Assembly (NCBI GenBank): GCA_029547805.1
Contig: JAKPOP010000011.1
Coordinates: forward strand, 1 to 50,847
Direction of reading: 5' to 3'
Source: Deltaproteobacteria bacterium
GTDB taxonomy: Bacteria > Myxococcota_A > UBA9042 > DTJE01
Length of the DNA stretch: 50,847 nucleotides
The first letter of the stretch is position 1; the number at the start of each line of letters is the position of its first letter. The notes below the pieces were generated by a model that worked only from the letters and a program-made list of their open reading frames with translations, had not been told where the DNA came from and searched no databases. This document shows positions 1 to 9,598 of the stretch, piece by piece. A program made the position numbers and the translations under genes.

Positions 1-183
1 GGTTTCAAAGGCATCTGACTCGGCGACCCGCCCCCCACACGCCAGACATGGTCTGGTCGCCGAGTCGGGGACTTCAAACCCTCAGCCCCCTGGACGGAGT
101 CTGCCCAAATCCCTGCGGATCTGGGCCGGAACGCGCCGGGAACATGCCCGAGTCAGGCCTGGCCGCCTTACCGGTCAGTCCTG
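1..183 (+). mobile_element. Left insertion-sequence end (partial copy)
   Basis: This 183-bp stretch matches 50634-50452 in inverted orientation. By eye the first ~134 bp are identical and about 7 mismatches fall in the last ~49 bp. The first 18 bases are the last five codons and stop of the transposase whose longer 3' end is at the right edge. The repeat stops at about 183, where the flanks diverge, which sets the likely outer end of the element. The family is unknown because only the C-terminal part of the transposase is visible. Confidence 0.75.
17..66 (+). repeat. Nested inverted repeats after the transposase stop
   Basis: GACTCGGCGACC (17-28) is the exact reverse complement of GGTCGCCGAGTC (55-66). 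A second hairpin, CCAGAC-ATG-GTCTGG (42-56), lies inside it. The same structure is at 50569-50618. It directly follows the transposase stop codon and could act as a transcription terminator or a recognition structure at the element end. No T-tract follows, so a classical intrinsic terminator is not certain. Confidence 0.6.
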
Positions 184-201
184 TCCGGCCTCCCGGACGT
201 C

Positions 202-231
202 TTGATTTCCATGCCGGTCGGGGGCCACAAT
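202..231 (+). promoter_or_regulatory. Possible sigma-70 promoter of cysteine synthase gene
   Basis: TTGATT (202-207) and CACAAT (226-231) are separated by 18 bp just outside the insertion-sequence end and 24 bp upstream of the ATG at 255. Each box is only a partial match, so this is a weak call. Confidence 0.3.
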
Positions 232-254
232 CGCGGCCGTTTCGGGAGGAGCCC

Positions 255-1151
255 ATGAGCCACGTCTCCTGCATCCTCGACCACATCGGCAACACCCCCC
301 TGGTGGCCATCCGGCATCTCTCGCCCGGTCCCGTGCTGGCCAAGGCAGAGTTCCTGAACCCCGGAGGCAGCATCAAGGACCGCATCGCCCTCCACATCCT
401 CCGCCGGGCGCGGGAGCGGGGCGACCTGCGGGAGGGGGACGTCATCGCCGAGGCCACCTCGGGCAACACCGGCATCGGCATCGCCCTGGTGGGGCGCCAG
501 ATGGGCTTTCGGGTCATCATCGTGATGCCCGAGAACATGAGCGAGGAGCGCAAGAAGATCATCCGGGCCCTCGGGGCGGACCTCGAGTTGACCCCCGCCG
601 AGAAGAGCCTGTCGGGATGCCTGGAACGGCTGGAGGAGATCCGGGGCGAGCATCCCCGGGTCTTCGTGCCGGGGCAGTTCACGAACCCCGACAATCCCGA
701 GGCCCACTACCTGACCACCGGCCCCGAGATCTGGCAGCAGACCGGGGGGCAGGTGGACGTCTTCGTGGCCGGCATCGGCAGCGGGGGGACGCTGATGGGC
801 GTGGGGCGCTATCTCCGAGAACGGAACCCGCGGGTGCAGATCGTCGCCGTGGAGCCGCGGAACGCCTCGGCCCTGCTGGGCCGGGAGCCGGGGCTCCACG
901 TGATCCAGGGCATCGGCGACGGCTTCGTGCCCCCGGTGGTGGACCGGCACCTGATCGACATGGTGATGACCATCAGCGACGACGACGCGGTGGAGACCAC
1001 CCGGCGTCTGGCCCGGGACTGCGGGCTGCTGGTCGGAACCTCCTCCGGGGCCAACGCCTGGTGCGCGGCCCACTTTGCCGATGGGCGCCGCCATGTCGTG
1101 ACGGTGCTCCCGGATCGGGCCGAGCGCTACTTCAGCACCGCCCTGCTGTGA
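255..1151 (+). CDS. cysM: Cysteine synthase / PLP-dependent beta-replacement enzyme
   Basis: This encodes a 298-aa fold-type II PLP enzyme of the O-acetylserine sulfhydrylase family, which makes L-cysteine from O-acetylserine (or a related activated serine) and sulfide or thiosulfate in the cytoplasm. The PLP lysine is K41 in NPGGSIKDR. The substrate loop is TSGNTGIG (about 69-76). A glycine-rich phosphate-binding GIGSGGT and a late GTSSGAN motif follow. Length fits the CysK/CysM family. I chose the ATG at 255 because GGGAGGA lies 4 nt upstream and the protein then begins at the conserved family N-terminus; the frame is open back to 48, but that part reads through the insertion-sequence end. 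It stands alone next to that end. CysK versus CysM cannot be decided safely by eye; the short length and the MPENMS loop slightly favour the CysM type. Confidence 0.88.
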   Translation: MSHVSCILDHIGNTPLVAIRHLSPGPVLAKAEFLNPGGSIKDRIALHILRRARERGDLREGDVIAEATSGNTGIGIALVGRQMGFRVIIVMPENMSEERKKIIRALGADLELTPAEKSLSGCLERLEEIRGEHPRVFVPGQFTNPDNPEAHYLTTGPEIWQQTGGQVDVFVAGIGSGGTLMGVGRYLRERNPRVQIVAVEPRNASALLGREPGLHVIQGIGDGFVPPVVDRHLIDMVMTISDDDAVETTRRLARDCGLLVGTSSGANAWCAAHFADGRRHVVTVLPDRAERYFSTALL

Positions 1152-1154
1152 TCC

Positions 1155-1697
1155 TCACGGCCCGGCCGGCGGCGACTCCCCGGGGTTCGGGGACCCCCGT
1201 TGCCGGGCCCGAATCAACCAGGTGGTCGGGTCCGAGACGACCCAGGGGAGGGCGAATCGCGGCTCCTCCGGGAGGCTCGTCTCGACGACCAGGAAGCCCT
1301 CGGTGGTCCTGGGGGCCTCGACGGCCACGACCCGGATCAGCCAGGCGTTCCCCTCGGGGGCCACGGCCCCCCGCAGTGCCCCCGACGGGTCTCGCACCCG
1401 GACCAGGCGAAACGGCCGGCCCGTGGGAGACGTGACCCGGAGCGTGATCTCCGGGGGTGGCTGTCCGGGTTCGAAGGGAGACAGGACCGCGGCCCCGGGA
1501 ACGACCCGGAGCAGTCTCGGCGGCGGTGGCGTCGCCTCCTGGCCCGGATCGGAGGAGGGGGCAGGCGGCGGCCGGTCCTTTCCGGGGCATCCCCAACAGG
1601 CCAGGACCAGGGCGACCCACCGGAATCGCCGTGCCGTTGTGGATCGCCCCGGAAGACCCGGCGCGTTCTGGGAGACCCCTTTGCCGCCAGCGCGCAT
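1155..1697 (-). CDS. Hypothetical lipoprotein
   Basis: This is a predicted 180-aa lipoprotein of unknown function. A long basic N-region is followed by a hydrophobic stretch ending in LVLACWGC, a plausible lipobox. A Pro-rich linker follows, then a compact domain that may be a small beta-sandwich (EITLRVTSPTGRPFRLVRV). I do not recognise a family. The ATG at 1697 overlaps the stop of the upstream small lipoprotein gene by one base (TGATG), which implies translational coupling. Overlapping ORFs on the plus strand are codon-bias shadows. Confidence 0.65.
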   Translation of the reverse strand: MRAGGKGVSQNAPGLPGRSTTARRFRWVALVLACWGCPGKDRPPPAPSSDPGQEATPPPPRLLRVVPGAAVLSPFEPGQPPPEITLRVTSPTGRPFRLVRVRDPSGALRGAVAPEGNAWLIRVVAVEAPRTTEGFLVVETSLPEEPRFALPWVVSDPTTWLIRARQRGSPNPGESPPAGP

Positions 1698-1942
1698 CAG
1701 TTCCCTTTCCCGGCGTCCTGGAACGATCGAAGCAGCCGCCCGCAGGCCTCGAACTCCGCCTGGGTCCTCGCCTCCTTGGCGGACCTCCGGGCGGCCTGGC
1801 AGTCCTGCGGGCTCGTTCCCTCGGTCTTGCAGGTCAGTTCCGCGAGGCGCTGACAGTCGTTCTTCGGGCCGCAGGCCCCGAAGACCAGCATCGCCAGCAC
1901 TCCCCCACCGACCACCCATCGTTGCCACGATCTTCCTTGCAC
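1697..1942 (-). CDS. Small Cys-containing lipoprotein
   Basis: This is a predicted 81-aa lipoprotein. I chose the GTG at 1942 because GGGGGAAG lies just upstream and the product then begins with a short basic N-region and a hydrophobic core ending in VFGAC. An ATG farther upstream would give an implausibly long leader. The mature part carries Cys at about 30, 38, 48 and 67 in an Ala/Arg/Glu-rich, probably helical sequence, reminiscent of small disulfide-stabilised helical hairpins. Function is unknown. It is co-transcribed with the next lipoprotein and divergent from the porin operon. Confidence 0.6.
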   Translation of the reverse strand: MQGRSWQRWVVGGGVLAMLVFGACGPKNDCQRLAELTCKTEGTSPQDCQAARRSAKEARTQAEFEACGRLLRSFQDAGKGN

Positions 1943-2037
1943 GGGTCTTCCCCCTTTCCTGCCGCCCGGATGGTATCGCGGCGGCATCGTCCCTGCACGC
2001 CCCCTGGAGAATTGCAGGCCCTCAGGCGACTCGCAAG

Positions 2038-2065
2038 TTGACCTTCCTCCGTTTCGGGATAGCAT
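2038..2065 (+). promoter_or_regulatory. Sigma-70-like promoter of the porin operon
   Basis: TTGACC (2038-2043), 16-bp spacer, TAGCAT (2060-2065). It lies 34 bp upstream of the porin ATG in an intergenic region that is relatively AT-rich for this genome. I see no convincing Pho box. Confidence 0.55.
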
Positions 2066-2098
2066 CGCCTCACTTGCTTCCTACCTCGGGGAGGAGAG

Positions 2099-3274
2099 AT
2101 GCACGTTCATCGTTTCTCTGGGATCCTGGCGATGCTGTGCTGCGTTCCGGTGCTGGCCCGGGCAGAAGAGACCGCGGAGGCGATTGGCCCGCGCACCTTT
2201 GCCGACAAGGCCCTCCCCGTCCTGCAGCGGGGGGCCGCCCGTTTCGAGGCGGGACCCTTCGAGGCGAGCCTCCATGGCCGCCTGAACGTCTGGACCGGCT
2301 GGGTGGGGTCCGATGCCCTGCTGTCGGAGGGGGACCCGATGCAGGAGTACGGGTTCCGGATGCGGCGGGTCCGGTTCGGCGTGGACGGGAGCCTGTTCAA
2401 GACCGTGACCTTTGGCATCGAGATGGACCTCTTCGACTCGGAGAAGCAGGGCGGTCCCCTCTACGACGCCTGGGTGGACTGGACCCCGACCCACTGGTTC
2501 GGCTTCCAGGTGGGCTTCCAGAAGTTCCCCTTCGCGAAGACCGAGATGAACTCCTCCGCCGGGACCGCCCACCTGGATCGGGCGCTGGGGGTCAAGGCCA
2601 TGGCGCCCTCGAACACCCTCGGTCTCGTGATCCACTCGGACCTCTGGAAGGACCACCTGCGCCTCACCCTGGGCGTCTTCAATGGCCTTCAGCGCAATGC
2701 CTCCTTCTGGGAGGGCTACGAGGGGGTCGGCGTGAGCCTGGGCAGCCGCTTCCAGCGTCTGGCCTACGTGGGACGCCTGGACATCGAGCCCCTGGCGCGC
2801 CTCGGATCGGGTGAGCCCGACCTCCAGGGCGGGCCCGTCCGCCTGGGCCTCGGCGGTGGCGGCTTCTACAGCGACGGCAAGACCGACGAGATCTTCGGGG
2901 CCTCGGGCTACCTGCACCTGAAGGCCTACGGGTTCCATTTCCTGGGGGAGGCCATCTGGGACCGTGCCCGGCCCCAGAAGCAGCCCACCACGGTCACCAC
3001 CACCCCGGCCGAGGTGGACCGGGTGACGGCCCAGGGGACGATCGGCTACTTCATCCGGCCCATCACGACGGGGCTGGCGGTCCGGACCGAGTACATCGAC
3101 AACCACATGGACCAGAAGGACGAGGGGGACCAGGTCGTCGTCGCGGCGACGCTGACCCACTACCTGGTGCAGCACTACCTGAAGGCCTCCTTCGAGTACC
3201 AGACCCGGATTGAACTGCATGGACGGAAACTGAAGAACGACTCGGCCATCCTGGGCATCCAGCTGGCCTTCTAG
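2099..3274 (+). CDS. Phosphate-selective porin O/P family outer-membrane protein
   Basis: This encodes a 391-aa outer-membrane beta-barrel protein of the OprO/OprP type. OprP members form anion channels selective for phosphate or polyphosphate, though many relatives have unknown substrates. The sequence has a Sec signal ending near ARAEE (about residue 22). It then has alternating aromatic/hydrophobic strands typical of this family, for example FRMRRVRFGVDGSLF, FGIEMDLFDSE and VGFQKFPFAKTEM, and ends in ILGIQLAF with the terminal Phe expected for Bam-dependent barrels. The start has GGGGAGGAG directly upstream. It is the first gene of a four-gene operon; the next gene starts 18 bp downstream. 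Confidence 0.8.
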   Translation: MHVHRFSGILAMLCCVPVLARAEETAEAIGPRTFADKALPVLQRGAARFEAGPFEASLHGRLNVWTGWVGSDALLSEGDPMQEYGFRMRRVRFGVDGSLFKTVTFGIEMDLFDSEKQGGPLYDAWVDWTPTHWFGFQVGFQKFPFAKTEMNSSAGTAHLDRALGVKAMAPSNTLGLVIHSDLWKDHLRLTLGVFNGLQRNASFWEGYEGVGVSLGSRFQRLAYVGRLDIEPLARLGSGEPDLQGGPVRLGLGGGGFYSDGKTDEIFGASGYLHLKAYGFHFLGEAIWDRARPQKQPTTVTTTPAEVDRVTAQGTIGYFIRPITTGLAVRTEYIDNHMDQKDEGDQVVVAATLTHYLVQHYLKASFEYQTRIELHGRKLKNDSAILGIQLAF

Positions 3275-3292
3275 TCTCCCCGGGAGGGCACG

Positions 3293-6200
3293 ATGAACGG
3301 TCGGATTCTCTGGCGAGGGGCCCTTCTGGGGCTTGCGTCGCTGCTCTGGTGGACGGCCTGCACGGACGGCCGGGGGTTGCGGGCCAAACGGGTCGAGTCC
3401 CAGGCCGAACTGATCGGGGGGCCCACGGCCAAGGGCAAGGTCGGCGACTACCTGCTGGAAAACGACCGCATCCGGGTCGTGATCAGCGGTCCCGGCCCGA
3501 CCTTCACCGCCGGTCTCTTCGGGGGCACGGTGCTGGACGTGGACCTCCAGCGGACCCGGTCCCAGGACGTTCAGGGCCGGGGATTCGATGCCTTTGCCGA
3601 GGCCTTCCCGCTGGCGAACCTCCTGATCGTGAACCCGATGAACCCCACTCGGGCCATCCGCCTCTCCGATGCGGGAGTCCGGGCCGAGGACGTCCAGGGG
3701 TCCGTCTCGGTCTTCAAGGACGGCAGCGACGGCCAGGAGGCCGTGATCCGGGTCACCGGCCACTCGGCCTACATCTTCGATGTCCTGAAGATGCTGAACC
3801 GGGACTTCCTGGAGGGGATGCTGAACCCCCTGACGGTGGCGGGCCTGGAACTGGACATGTACCAGTTGGCGGACCTGCTGCCGGCCCTGGTGGGGGAGCC
3901 GGACCTGAACCTCTTCGGGCTGCTGAACCGCCTCCAGATCTCCTTCGACTTCCAGACGGACTACATCTTGCGCCCCGGGGAGCCCTTCCTGCGACAGGTG
4001 ACCACTGTCACCCTGGCGCCCCAGTCGGACCGCCTCCTCCAGGGGTGTCCCCCGACCCCATGCGACAAGACCTGCGAGTTCGGTTACGCCGTGGCGGAGT
4101 TCTCGGAGACGGTGTCCGGCGCCTCGACGCCCTACAAGCGGATGTGCCCGGTCTGCCAGTGCGCCGAGGCCCCGGCGGAGATGGCCACCTTCAACGAGAG
4201 CCGGGACTTCTTCCAGGTGCTCCTGGGCACCCTGGACGGCTGGGTGGACCCCCTCTGGAAGGGCGGGGTCGTGACCGGGGACTTCCTCTTCTTCGGGTCC
4301 GACGCGCCGCCCTTCGCCCCGGGCTTTGGCTTCGACATCGACCGGAAGGTCTACGAGGACCTCTGGCAGGGCGTGGGGACGATGGGCAGCCCCATCGCCG
4401 CCGAGTGGGTCGCCGGCGTCGGAGAGAACGTCTCCTATGCCTGGGCCACCGTGAATCCGAGGGAGCGCCGGGGGTTCGATTGCCCCGGGCACCGCCTGGC
4501 CATCGTCCGGATCACTCCCGACCGGGAGGATGCCGTGGCCCAGGCCCTGACCGGGCAGAACGACCTGGACCTGGCGAAGAACCTGGCGGCCCGGGACGCC
4601 GCGGCCCGGGTGCGACAGGCGATCGTCGATCGGCGGCCGATTCCCCTGGTCTCGGTCCCCACGGACCGGACCTCGGACCCCGGGAACCAGGCGGACCCGG
4701 CCCTGCGGGACCAGGCCTACCGCCAGTGGGTGGCCGGGGTGCTCTCGGGCCCCGGGCAGGCCCTGGCGGCCCGGTTCGGCGAGGGGGTCGACCTCGACCT
4801 CCTGCCGGCCCACGACTGCCTGCCCTCCCGGGTCCTGGTGCCCCTCTTCACGACCAGCGCCACAGCGGTGCTGACCCACTTCGCCGAGGGGGACACCCTC
4901 AAGGCTGCCGGGGAGGACGCGCCCCTGGTGGATGATCGCCGTGCCTACACCTTCACCCGGTATCTGAGCGTCGGCGAAGGGGACGTGGCCACCGCCGTGG
5001 CGCCCCTCTACGGGCTCCGTGGCACCCCCACGGGCACGCTGGAGGGCGTGGTCTTCGAGGACCCGTCCCGGAAACCCCTGTCCCACATCGACGTCTTCCT
5101 GCTCCAGGACCCCCGGGAGAAGCCCGAGGACCCCATTCCGACCTCGTTTGCCGCCTACCGGCGGCTGGCCGTCGATCGCTTCGGGAACTCGGGCATCGTG
5201 TCCCATTTCCAGAGCGACGTGGGACTCCGGGCCCAGACGGAGCCCTCGGGGTCCTTCGAGGGGCCCGTGCCGCCCGGGCGATACCTCGCCATGGCCCACG
5301 ACCCCGAGCGGGGGTCCTCGGCCCTGGAACCGGTGGAGGTCCGGGTCAGCGAGCGGTCCCGGGTGCTGTTGTTCCTCCAGGCCCCTGGAGAGGTGGCCTA
5401 CCGGGTCACGGACCAGGCCGGGAACCGGATCCCGGCGCGCCTCTCCTTCCAGGCCCTTGACGAAACCGGCAAGCCCCTGGACTGGGACGGGACCAACGAG
5501 CCCGAGCTGGGGGACCACCGGTACGACCACGGTGTCCGGAAGGCGGAGCACTCGGGACATGGCGAAGGGACCGTTCGCCTGGCTCCCGGCCGGTACCGGG
5601 TGCTGGTGTCCCGGGGCATGGAGTACGCCGTGGCCGAGGTCCCGGACCTGGAGGTGGCCCCGGCCCAGACCGTGCCCCTGCAGGTGACGCTGATCCGGGA
5701 GGTGGACACGACTGGCTGGCTGGCCGGGGACTTCCACGTCCATGCGGTGGCCTCGGTGGACTCCTCGCTGCCCATGGAGACCCGGATCCGGGCGGCGGTG
5801 GCCGAGGGCCTCGAGGTCGTGGCCGCCACGGACCACGACCACATCGTGGACTACGGCCCCTGGATCCGCCAGGAGGGACTCGAGAACTTCCTGAAATACG
5901 AGGTGGCGGCGGAGGTCTCTCCGCTGGAATACGGGCACTTCAACGCGTTCCCCATGCGCTATGACGACACCGCCGGGTTCGTCCACGGGGCCCCGGGATG
6001 GCATGGCCTCACGATGCGCCAGATCTTCGACCGGATGCGGGAGATGCGTGACGGCCCGCCGGAGAGTTTCGTGATGGAGGCGAACCATCCCCGGGACGGC
6101 TTCATGGGCTACCTGGCCCAGCTGGGCGTGAAGGGCTACGACATGACCCGCAAGCGCCCGGGCATGGAGTTGTGCAATCAGGTGATGAGCGAGGCGCCTT

Positions 6201-7777
6201 GCGACTTCGACTCCTTCGAGGTTCAGAACGGCAAGAATCTCCAGTACCTCCACACCCCCACGGTCGGCGAGGCCGAACGGCACAACCGCTGCTACCGGGA
6301 GATCCTGGACCTCCGGGACGCGAAGCGTCTGGCCTTCGAGCCGGGGGCCTCCGTCTGCGCCTGGCTCCTGGTTGACCCGGTGGCCGACTGCGACCGGGCG
6401 GAGGCCGCGGCCAGGGACCCGGCCCTCGGGGAGGCGGAGCGCCTGGCCTGGGCCGTGACCCGGGACCACTGCGCCTGGCACCGGGAGGCCCGGGAGGCCT
6501 TCCAGGCGGCGTCAAAGGCCGACGGGCTGCTGTCGGCCAAGCGCCAGGCCCTGGAGGCCCTCAAGGCCCTGAGCCTGCGCTACCAGCTGGAGCGGACGGA
6601 CCTGGAGAACGACGCCTTCTTCAACACCACCTCCGAGGAGCAGGCGGCCAGCGACCCGACGAAGTTCGCCGATGTGGGCTGCTCCCAGCAGAAGGCCTGC
6701 GAGGCCTGCGTCGGGAAGCGCCACCCCGAGTGCGCGAAGAAGGTCTCCGACGGGGGGACCGGCTGGACCACCGCCTGCGTGATCTGGTGCCGGGACGAGT
6801 GCCCCGAACACGACGCCCGGCCCTGCACGGACCGCTTCGAGGTCCTGGAGGACTGGTTCCACTTCCTGGACATCGGCTTCGACAAGGTCGGCGTGGCCAA
6901 CTCCGACAGCCACGGCACCGCCAAGGAGATCGGACATCCCCGGACCTATGTCCAGGCCGGGACCGACTCTCCGGCGGCGGCCGATGTCCGGGACGTGAAC
7001 CGGGCCATGAAGGCCGGCCGGGTGACCCTCTCATCGGGGGCCTTCATCGAGTTCTCCCTGCGCCAGGAGGGGACCCCGGGCCAGGCATCCATCGGCGATG
7101 TGCTGACGGCCACCGGCGACGGGGACCTGCTGGCTCATATCCGCGTCCAGACCCCCTCCTGGTACCGGGTCGAGCGCATCGAGGTCTGGAGCAACAGCCG
7201 GCGGGTGAAGCAGATCTTCGTGGACCCCCCGAAGGAGGTCATCGAGGACTTCAACGCGGAGGTGCGCCTGCCCCGACCCGAGATCGACTCCTGGTATCTG
7301 GTCATCGCCTATGGCACCTCCGGGGAGGCCTCGATGTCCCCGGTGTACAAGCGGGAGCCCTACGGCAACATCCTGATCTCGACCGTGATTGCCCTGGCGG
7401 CGGACCAGCTGCTGGCGAACTTCTCGTCGTTGCTCGACAAGGTCTCCTCCCTGGGGCTGGACGTGTCCTCGCTCCTCGGGTCCCTGGAACTGCCCGACTC
7501 CTATCCCTCCCTTGCCTGGGGCGCCACGAACCCCATCCGGGTGGACGTCGATGGCGGCGGCTTCCGGCCTCCTCGGGCGGTGGACACGAACGGCGATGGC
7601 GTCTGGGACCCGCCGCCGTTCTGCTCGGTCCCCTGCGACCCCTCGAAGGGCGAGGCGGCGTGTCCTGCGGGTCAGGCCTGCCTGCCGCGCATCGGCACCT
7701 CCGGCGCCGATGCGGTCCATGTCTGCCAGTCCCCGACCCCTGAGTACTGCGTGGGACTTCAGCGGGTCAGCCCCTGA
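3293..7777 (+). CDS. Large lipoprotein with CehA/McbA-type PHP metallohydrolase domain
   Basis: This is a 1494-aa predicted lipoprotein (lipobox LWWTAC near residue 22). About 800 residues of beta-rich, partly carboxypeptidase-regulatory-like sequence precede a PHP-type metal-dependent hydrolase domain. PHP motifs are clear: FHVH (H815, H817), ATDHDH (847-850), NHPRDG (931-936) and NSDSHG (1203-1208). A ~270-residue insertion rich in Ala/Glu and Cys separates the last two motifs. The family includes CehA/McbA carbamate and phosphate-ester hydrolases, so an outer-membrane-attached or periplasmic esterase or phosphoesterase is likely, but the substrate is unknown. The C-terminus is Cys-rich (FCSVPCDPSKGE onward). 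A further Cys cluster lies around residues 250-295. The neighbouring porin suggests hydrolysis coupled to uptake. RBS GGGAGG precedes the ATG. Confidence 0.8.
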   Translation: MNGRILWRGALLGLASLLWWTACTDGRGLRAKRVESQAELIGGPTAKGKVGDYLLENDRIRVVISGPGPTFTAGLFGGTVLDVDLQRTRSQDVQGRGFDAFAEAFPLANLLIVNPMNPTRAIRLSDAGVRAEDVQGSVSVFKDGSDGQEAVIRVTGHSAYIFDVLKMLNRDFLEGMLNPLTVAGLELDMYQLADLLPALVGEPDLNLFGLLNRLQISFDFQTDYILRPGEPFLRQVTTVTLAPQSDRLLQGCPPTPCDKTCEFGYAVAEFSETVSGASTPYKRMCPVCQCAEAPAEMATFNESRDFFQVLLGTLDGWVDPLWKGGVVTGDFLFFGSDAPPFAPGFGFDIDRKVYEDLWQGVGTMGSPIAAEWVAGVGENVSYAWATVNPRERRGFDCPGHRLAIVRITPDREDAVAQALTGQNDLDLAKNLAARDAAARVRQAIVDRRPIPLVSVPTDRTSDPGNQADPALRDQAYRQWVAGVLSGPGQALAARFGEGVDLDLLPAHDCLPSRVLVPLFTTSATAVLTHFAEGDTLKAAGEDAPLVDDRRAYTFTRYLSVGEGDVATAVAPLYGLRGTPTGTLEGVVFEDPSRKPLSHIDVFLLQDPREKPEDPIPTSFAAYRRLAVDRFGNSGIVSHFQSDVGLRAQTEPSGSFEGPVPPGRYLAMAHDPERGSSALEPVEVRVSERSRVLLFLQAPGEVAYRVTDQAGNRIPARLSFQALDETGKPLDWDGTNEPELGDHRYDHGVRKAEHSGHGEGTVRLAPGRYRVLVSRGMEYAVAEVPDLEVAPAQTVPLQVTLIREVDTTGWLAGDFHVHAVASVDSSLPMETRIRAAVAEGLEVVAATDHDHIVDYGPWIRQEGLENFLKYEVAAEVSPLEYGHFNAFPMRYDDTAGFVHGAPGWHGLTMRQIFDRMREMRDGPPESFVMEANHPRDGFMGYLAQLGVKGYDMTRKRPGMELCNQVMSEAPCDFDSFEVQNGKNLQYLHTPTVGEAERHNRCYREILDLRDAKRLAFEPGASVCAWLLVDPVADCDRAEAAARDPALGEAERLAWAVTRDHCAWHREAREAFQAASKADGLLSAKRQALEALKALSLRYQLERTDLENDAFFNTTSEEQAASDPTKFADVGCSQQKACEACVGKRHPECAKKVSDGGTGWTTACVIWCRDECPEHDARPCTDRFEVLEDWFHFLDIGFDKVGVANSDSHGTAKEIGHPRTYVQAGTDSPAAADVRDVNRAMKAGRVTLSSGAFIEFSLRQEGTPGQASIGDVLTATGDGDLLAHIRVQTPSWYRVERIEVWSNSRRVKQIFVDPPKEVIEDFNAEVRLPRPEIDSWYLVIAYGTSGEASMSPVYKREPYGNILISTVIALAADQLLANFSSLLDKVSSLGLDVSSLLGSLELPDSYPSLAWGATNPIRVDVDGGGFRPPRAVDTNGDGVWDPPPFCSVPCDPSKGEAACPAGQACLPRIGTSGADAVHVCQSPTPEYCVGLQRVSP

Positions 7778-7799
7778 CCGTCCCGGAGAGGAGTCCCCG

Positions 7800-9578
7800 G
7801 TGAGTCGGACGCACCCTTCCTGCCAGGCAGGCGCCGGATCCCTTCTCCCTGGGGTCCTGGTCCTTGCCGGGGTGCTGGGCCTCCCGGGGGAGGGGGCCTC
7901 TCGGGTGCTGCCGCCCCGGGCCTCCGAGGTCGTGTCCCGGACCTTCCAGGCCTTGGACCCGGCGTGGCGCCTGGACCGGGCCAGCATCGATCGCTCCCAG
8001 GTCCGGGTCACCCTCTGCCCGGTCCCCCAGGGGGCGTGTCTCGAGGCCCTCCTGACCGACCCAGACGAGGGGTGCCCCGACGGGGATCAGGCGGGCCTCT
8101 GGTGCCTGCGACTGCCTCCGGGCGACGACTCCCGGCGGCTGCGGGAGGTCCTGGTTCCCCTGCTCTCGGCCCAGCCCGCAGACCCCCTCTGGGAGGTCCC
8201 GGGAGGCCAGGAGGCCGGCCAGGAGACCTCGGGAGGGGCCGTCGGGACGACCGCCCCCGGCGCGAGCGGCGAGGCGCCGATGTCCCGCTGGTGGGCGACC
8301 ATCGGGTTCCTGGCCCTGTGGACTCTCGGGTTCTGGCCGGGGGTCGGGGTGGCGTGGCTGATTCGGGCGCGCGTTCCGGCGGTCGAACGCCATCGAGGAC
8401 CCATGGCCCTGCTGGCGGTGGCGGTCCTGCTGGGACTGGTGCTGGCGGGCCTGTTGGTGGTCCCCTGGCGGGCCTGGGGGATCCTCCTGGGAGGAGGGGG
8501 CCTGTTCGGGGTCGGATTCCTGTCGGGCCTGGCCGGGGCTGGACCCCGGGCCAGGGCCCTCCGGCGTCTCGGGTGGGTCTGGGTCATCCTGGCGCTCCAC
8601 GGGATCGGGGCCGAGGCCCTGATGGGAGCCGGGGCCCCAGAGGACTCCGGGACCGGGTCCAGCGGCCGTCCCCCGGCGCCCGATCGGTCCGCGATGATCG
8701 GGCCCACCTGTTCCGCCCTGTTTCCTGAGGATCCCCCCTCCCTGGAGCCCTACCGGGCGATGCGCCGGGCGTTGCGGCAGCAGCCCCCTCCTCGCCTCTG
8801 GCTGCACCTGGGCGGCGACACGGTCCTCGAGGAACCTGCCGGCCAGAGCCTTCCAGCGCTGATCGGGGCCCTGCGGCCCCAGGAATTGCACTGGAACGGG
8901 GGCCTGTCCGGGACGGCGACGGACGTGCACCTGCGCCAGGCCCTCGCCTGGACACGCCGGGATCCGCCACCGGCCGGCGTCGTGCTCTACCTGCGGCCCG
9001 CGACGGACCTCCCGCCCCTGGGGGAGCGGAACGCCTGCTGCGGCGCCGAGCCCCTCTTCCGCTTCCCCGACGGGGAACCGCGCCTCGCCTGCGATCACCC
9101 GGACCTCCGGGGCCGCTGGCGGGTGCTGTTGGGCCAGACCCCGTTGCCCCTGGGGGTGGATGCTTTTCAGGAATCCCACCTGGCCCGGCGATTCGGGGAG
9201 GTCTGGGGTGGTGCCTTCGGCCGGCTGCTGGCGGGCCGTGACGATCGGGCGGCGGTGATCAGCCGCCTCCGGATGCTGTTGCCCTGGGTCCGGGACCGCC
9301 TGGGGGAACGGGGCGTCCGGTTGCTGATCGTGCTCATCCCATCGCCCCGGGACCTGGGACCGGGGGCCGACGCCGGCCTGGAATCCCGGGAATGGGTGCA
9401 GACGATGGAGATCTGCCGGGTGCTGGACCTTCCCTGCCGAAATGCCCGGGAGGCCTGGAACGACCCGGAGGTCGCCCCGTTCCTCCCGGGGACCTGGCAC
9501 CTGTCGCCCGCAGGAGAGCGACACCTGGCCCGGTGGGTTGCCGGGCACCTGGCCTCGTTGGAAGATTCACCGCAGTAG
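7800..9578 (+). CDS. Membrane protein with SGNH-hydrolase-like C-terminal domain
   Basis: This is a predicted 592-aa protein. I chose GTG 7800 because GGAGAGGAG lies 6 nt upstream and it sits 22 bp after the previous stop. The frame is open far upstream but overlaps the PHP gene. The order is a signal or first helix (about 14-30), a periplasmic-looking region with Cys pairs (72-102), four hydrophobic helices (about 165-187, 201-221, 226-246, 258-275), then a ~300-aa domain resembling SGNH/GDSL hydrolases. [11 protein letters not shown] resembles block I with Thr where Ser is expected, and [15 protein letters not shown] resembles the C-terminal His block. The nucleophile substitution leaves activity doubtful. 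Function is unknown; operon context suggests a role in envelope esters or polymers. Confidence 0.62.
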   Translation: MSRTHPSCQAGAGSLLPGVLVLAGVLGLPGEGASRVLPPRASEVVSRTFQALDPAWRLDRASIDRSQVRVTLCPVPQGACLEALLTDPDEGCPDGDQAGLWCLRLPPGDDSRRLREVLVPLLSAQPADPLWEVPGGQEAGQETSGGAVGTTAPGASGEAPMSRWWATIGFLALWTLGFWPGVGVAWLIRARVPAVERHRGPMALLAVAVLLGLVLAGLLVVPWRAWGILLGGGGLFGVGFLSGLAGAGPRARALRRLGWVWVILALHGIGAEALMGAGAPEDSGTGSSGRPPAPDRSAMIGPTCSALFPEDPPSLEPYRAMRRALRQQPPPRLWLHLGGDTVLEEPAGQSLPALIGALRPQELHWNGGLSGTATDVHLRQALAWTRRDPPPAGVVLYLRPATDLPPLGERNACCGAEPLFRFPDGEPRLACDHPDLRGRWRVLLGQTPLPLGVDAFQESHLARRFGEVWGGAFGRLLAGRDDRAAVISRLRMLLPWVRDRLGERGVRLLIVLIPSPRDLGPGADAGLESREWVQTMEICRVLDLPCRNAREAWNDPEVAPFLPGTWHLSPAGERHLARWVAGHLASLEDSPQ

Positions 9579-9598
9579 GTCCCAGCAGAGGAGGCGAC

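Noticed and set aside
1-254. Extended start of the cysteine synthase ORF at position 48
   Set aside because: The first ~70 codons read through the insertion-sequence end, which is shared with the right edge, and carry no enzyme sequence.
1911-1926. CCACCCATCGTTGCCA repeated at 1911-1926 and 37412-37427
   Set aside because: A 16-bp match between a coding and an intergenic site is plausible by chance in a GC-biased 50-kb sequence.
2081-6481. Very long antisense ORF (1466 codons) opposite the porin and PHP genes
   Set aside because: Codon bias in a GC-rich genome opens the opposite strand. The product is repetitive Gly/Arg/His/Val without any domain, while the plus-strand proteins are clear.
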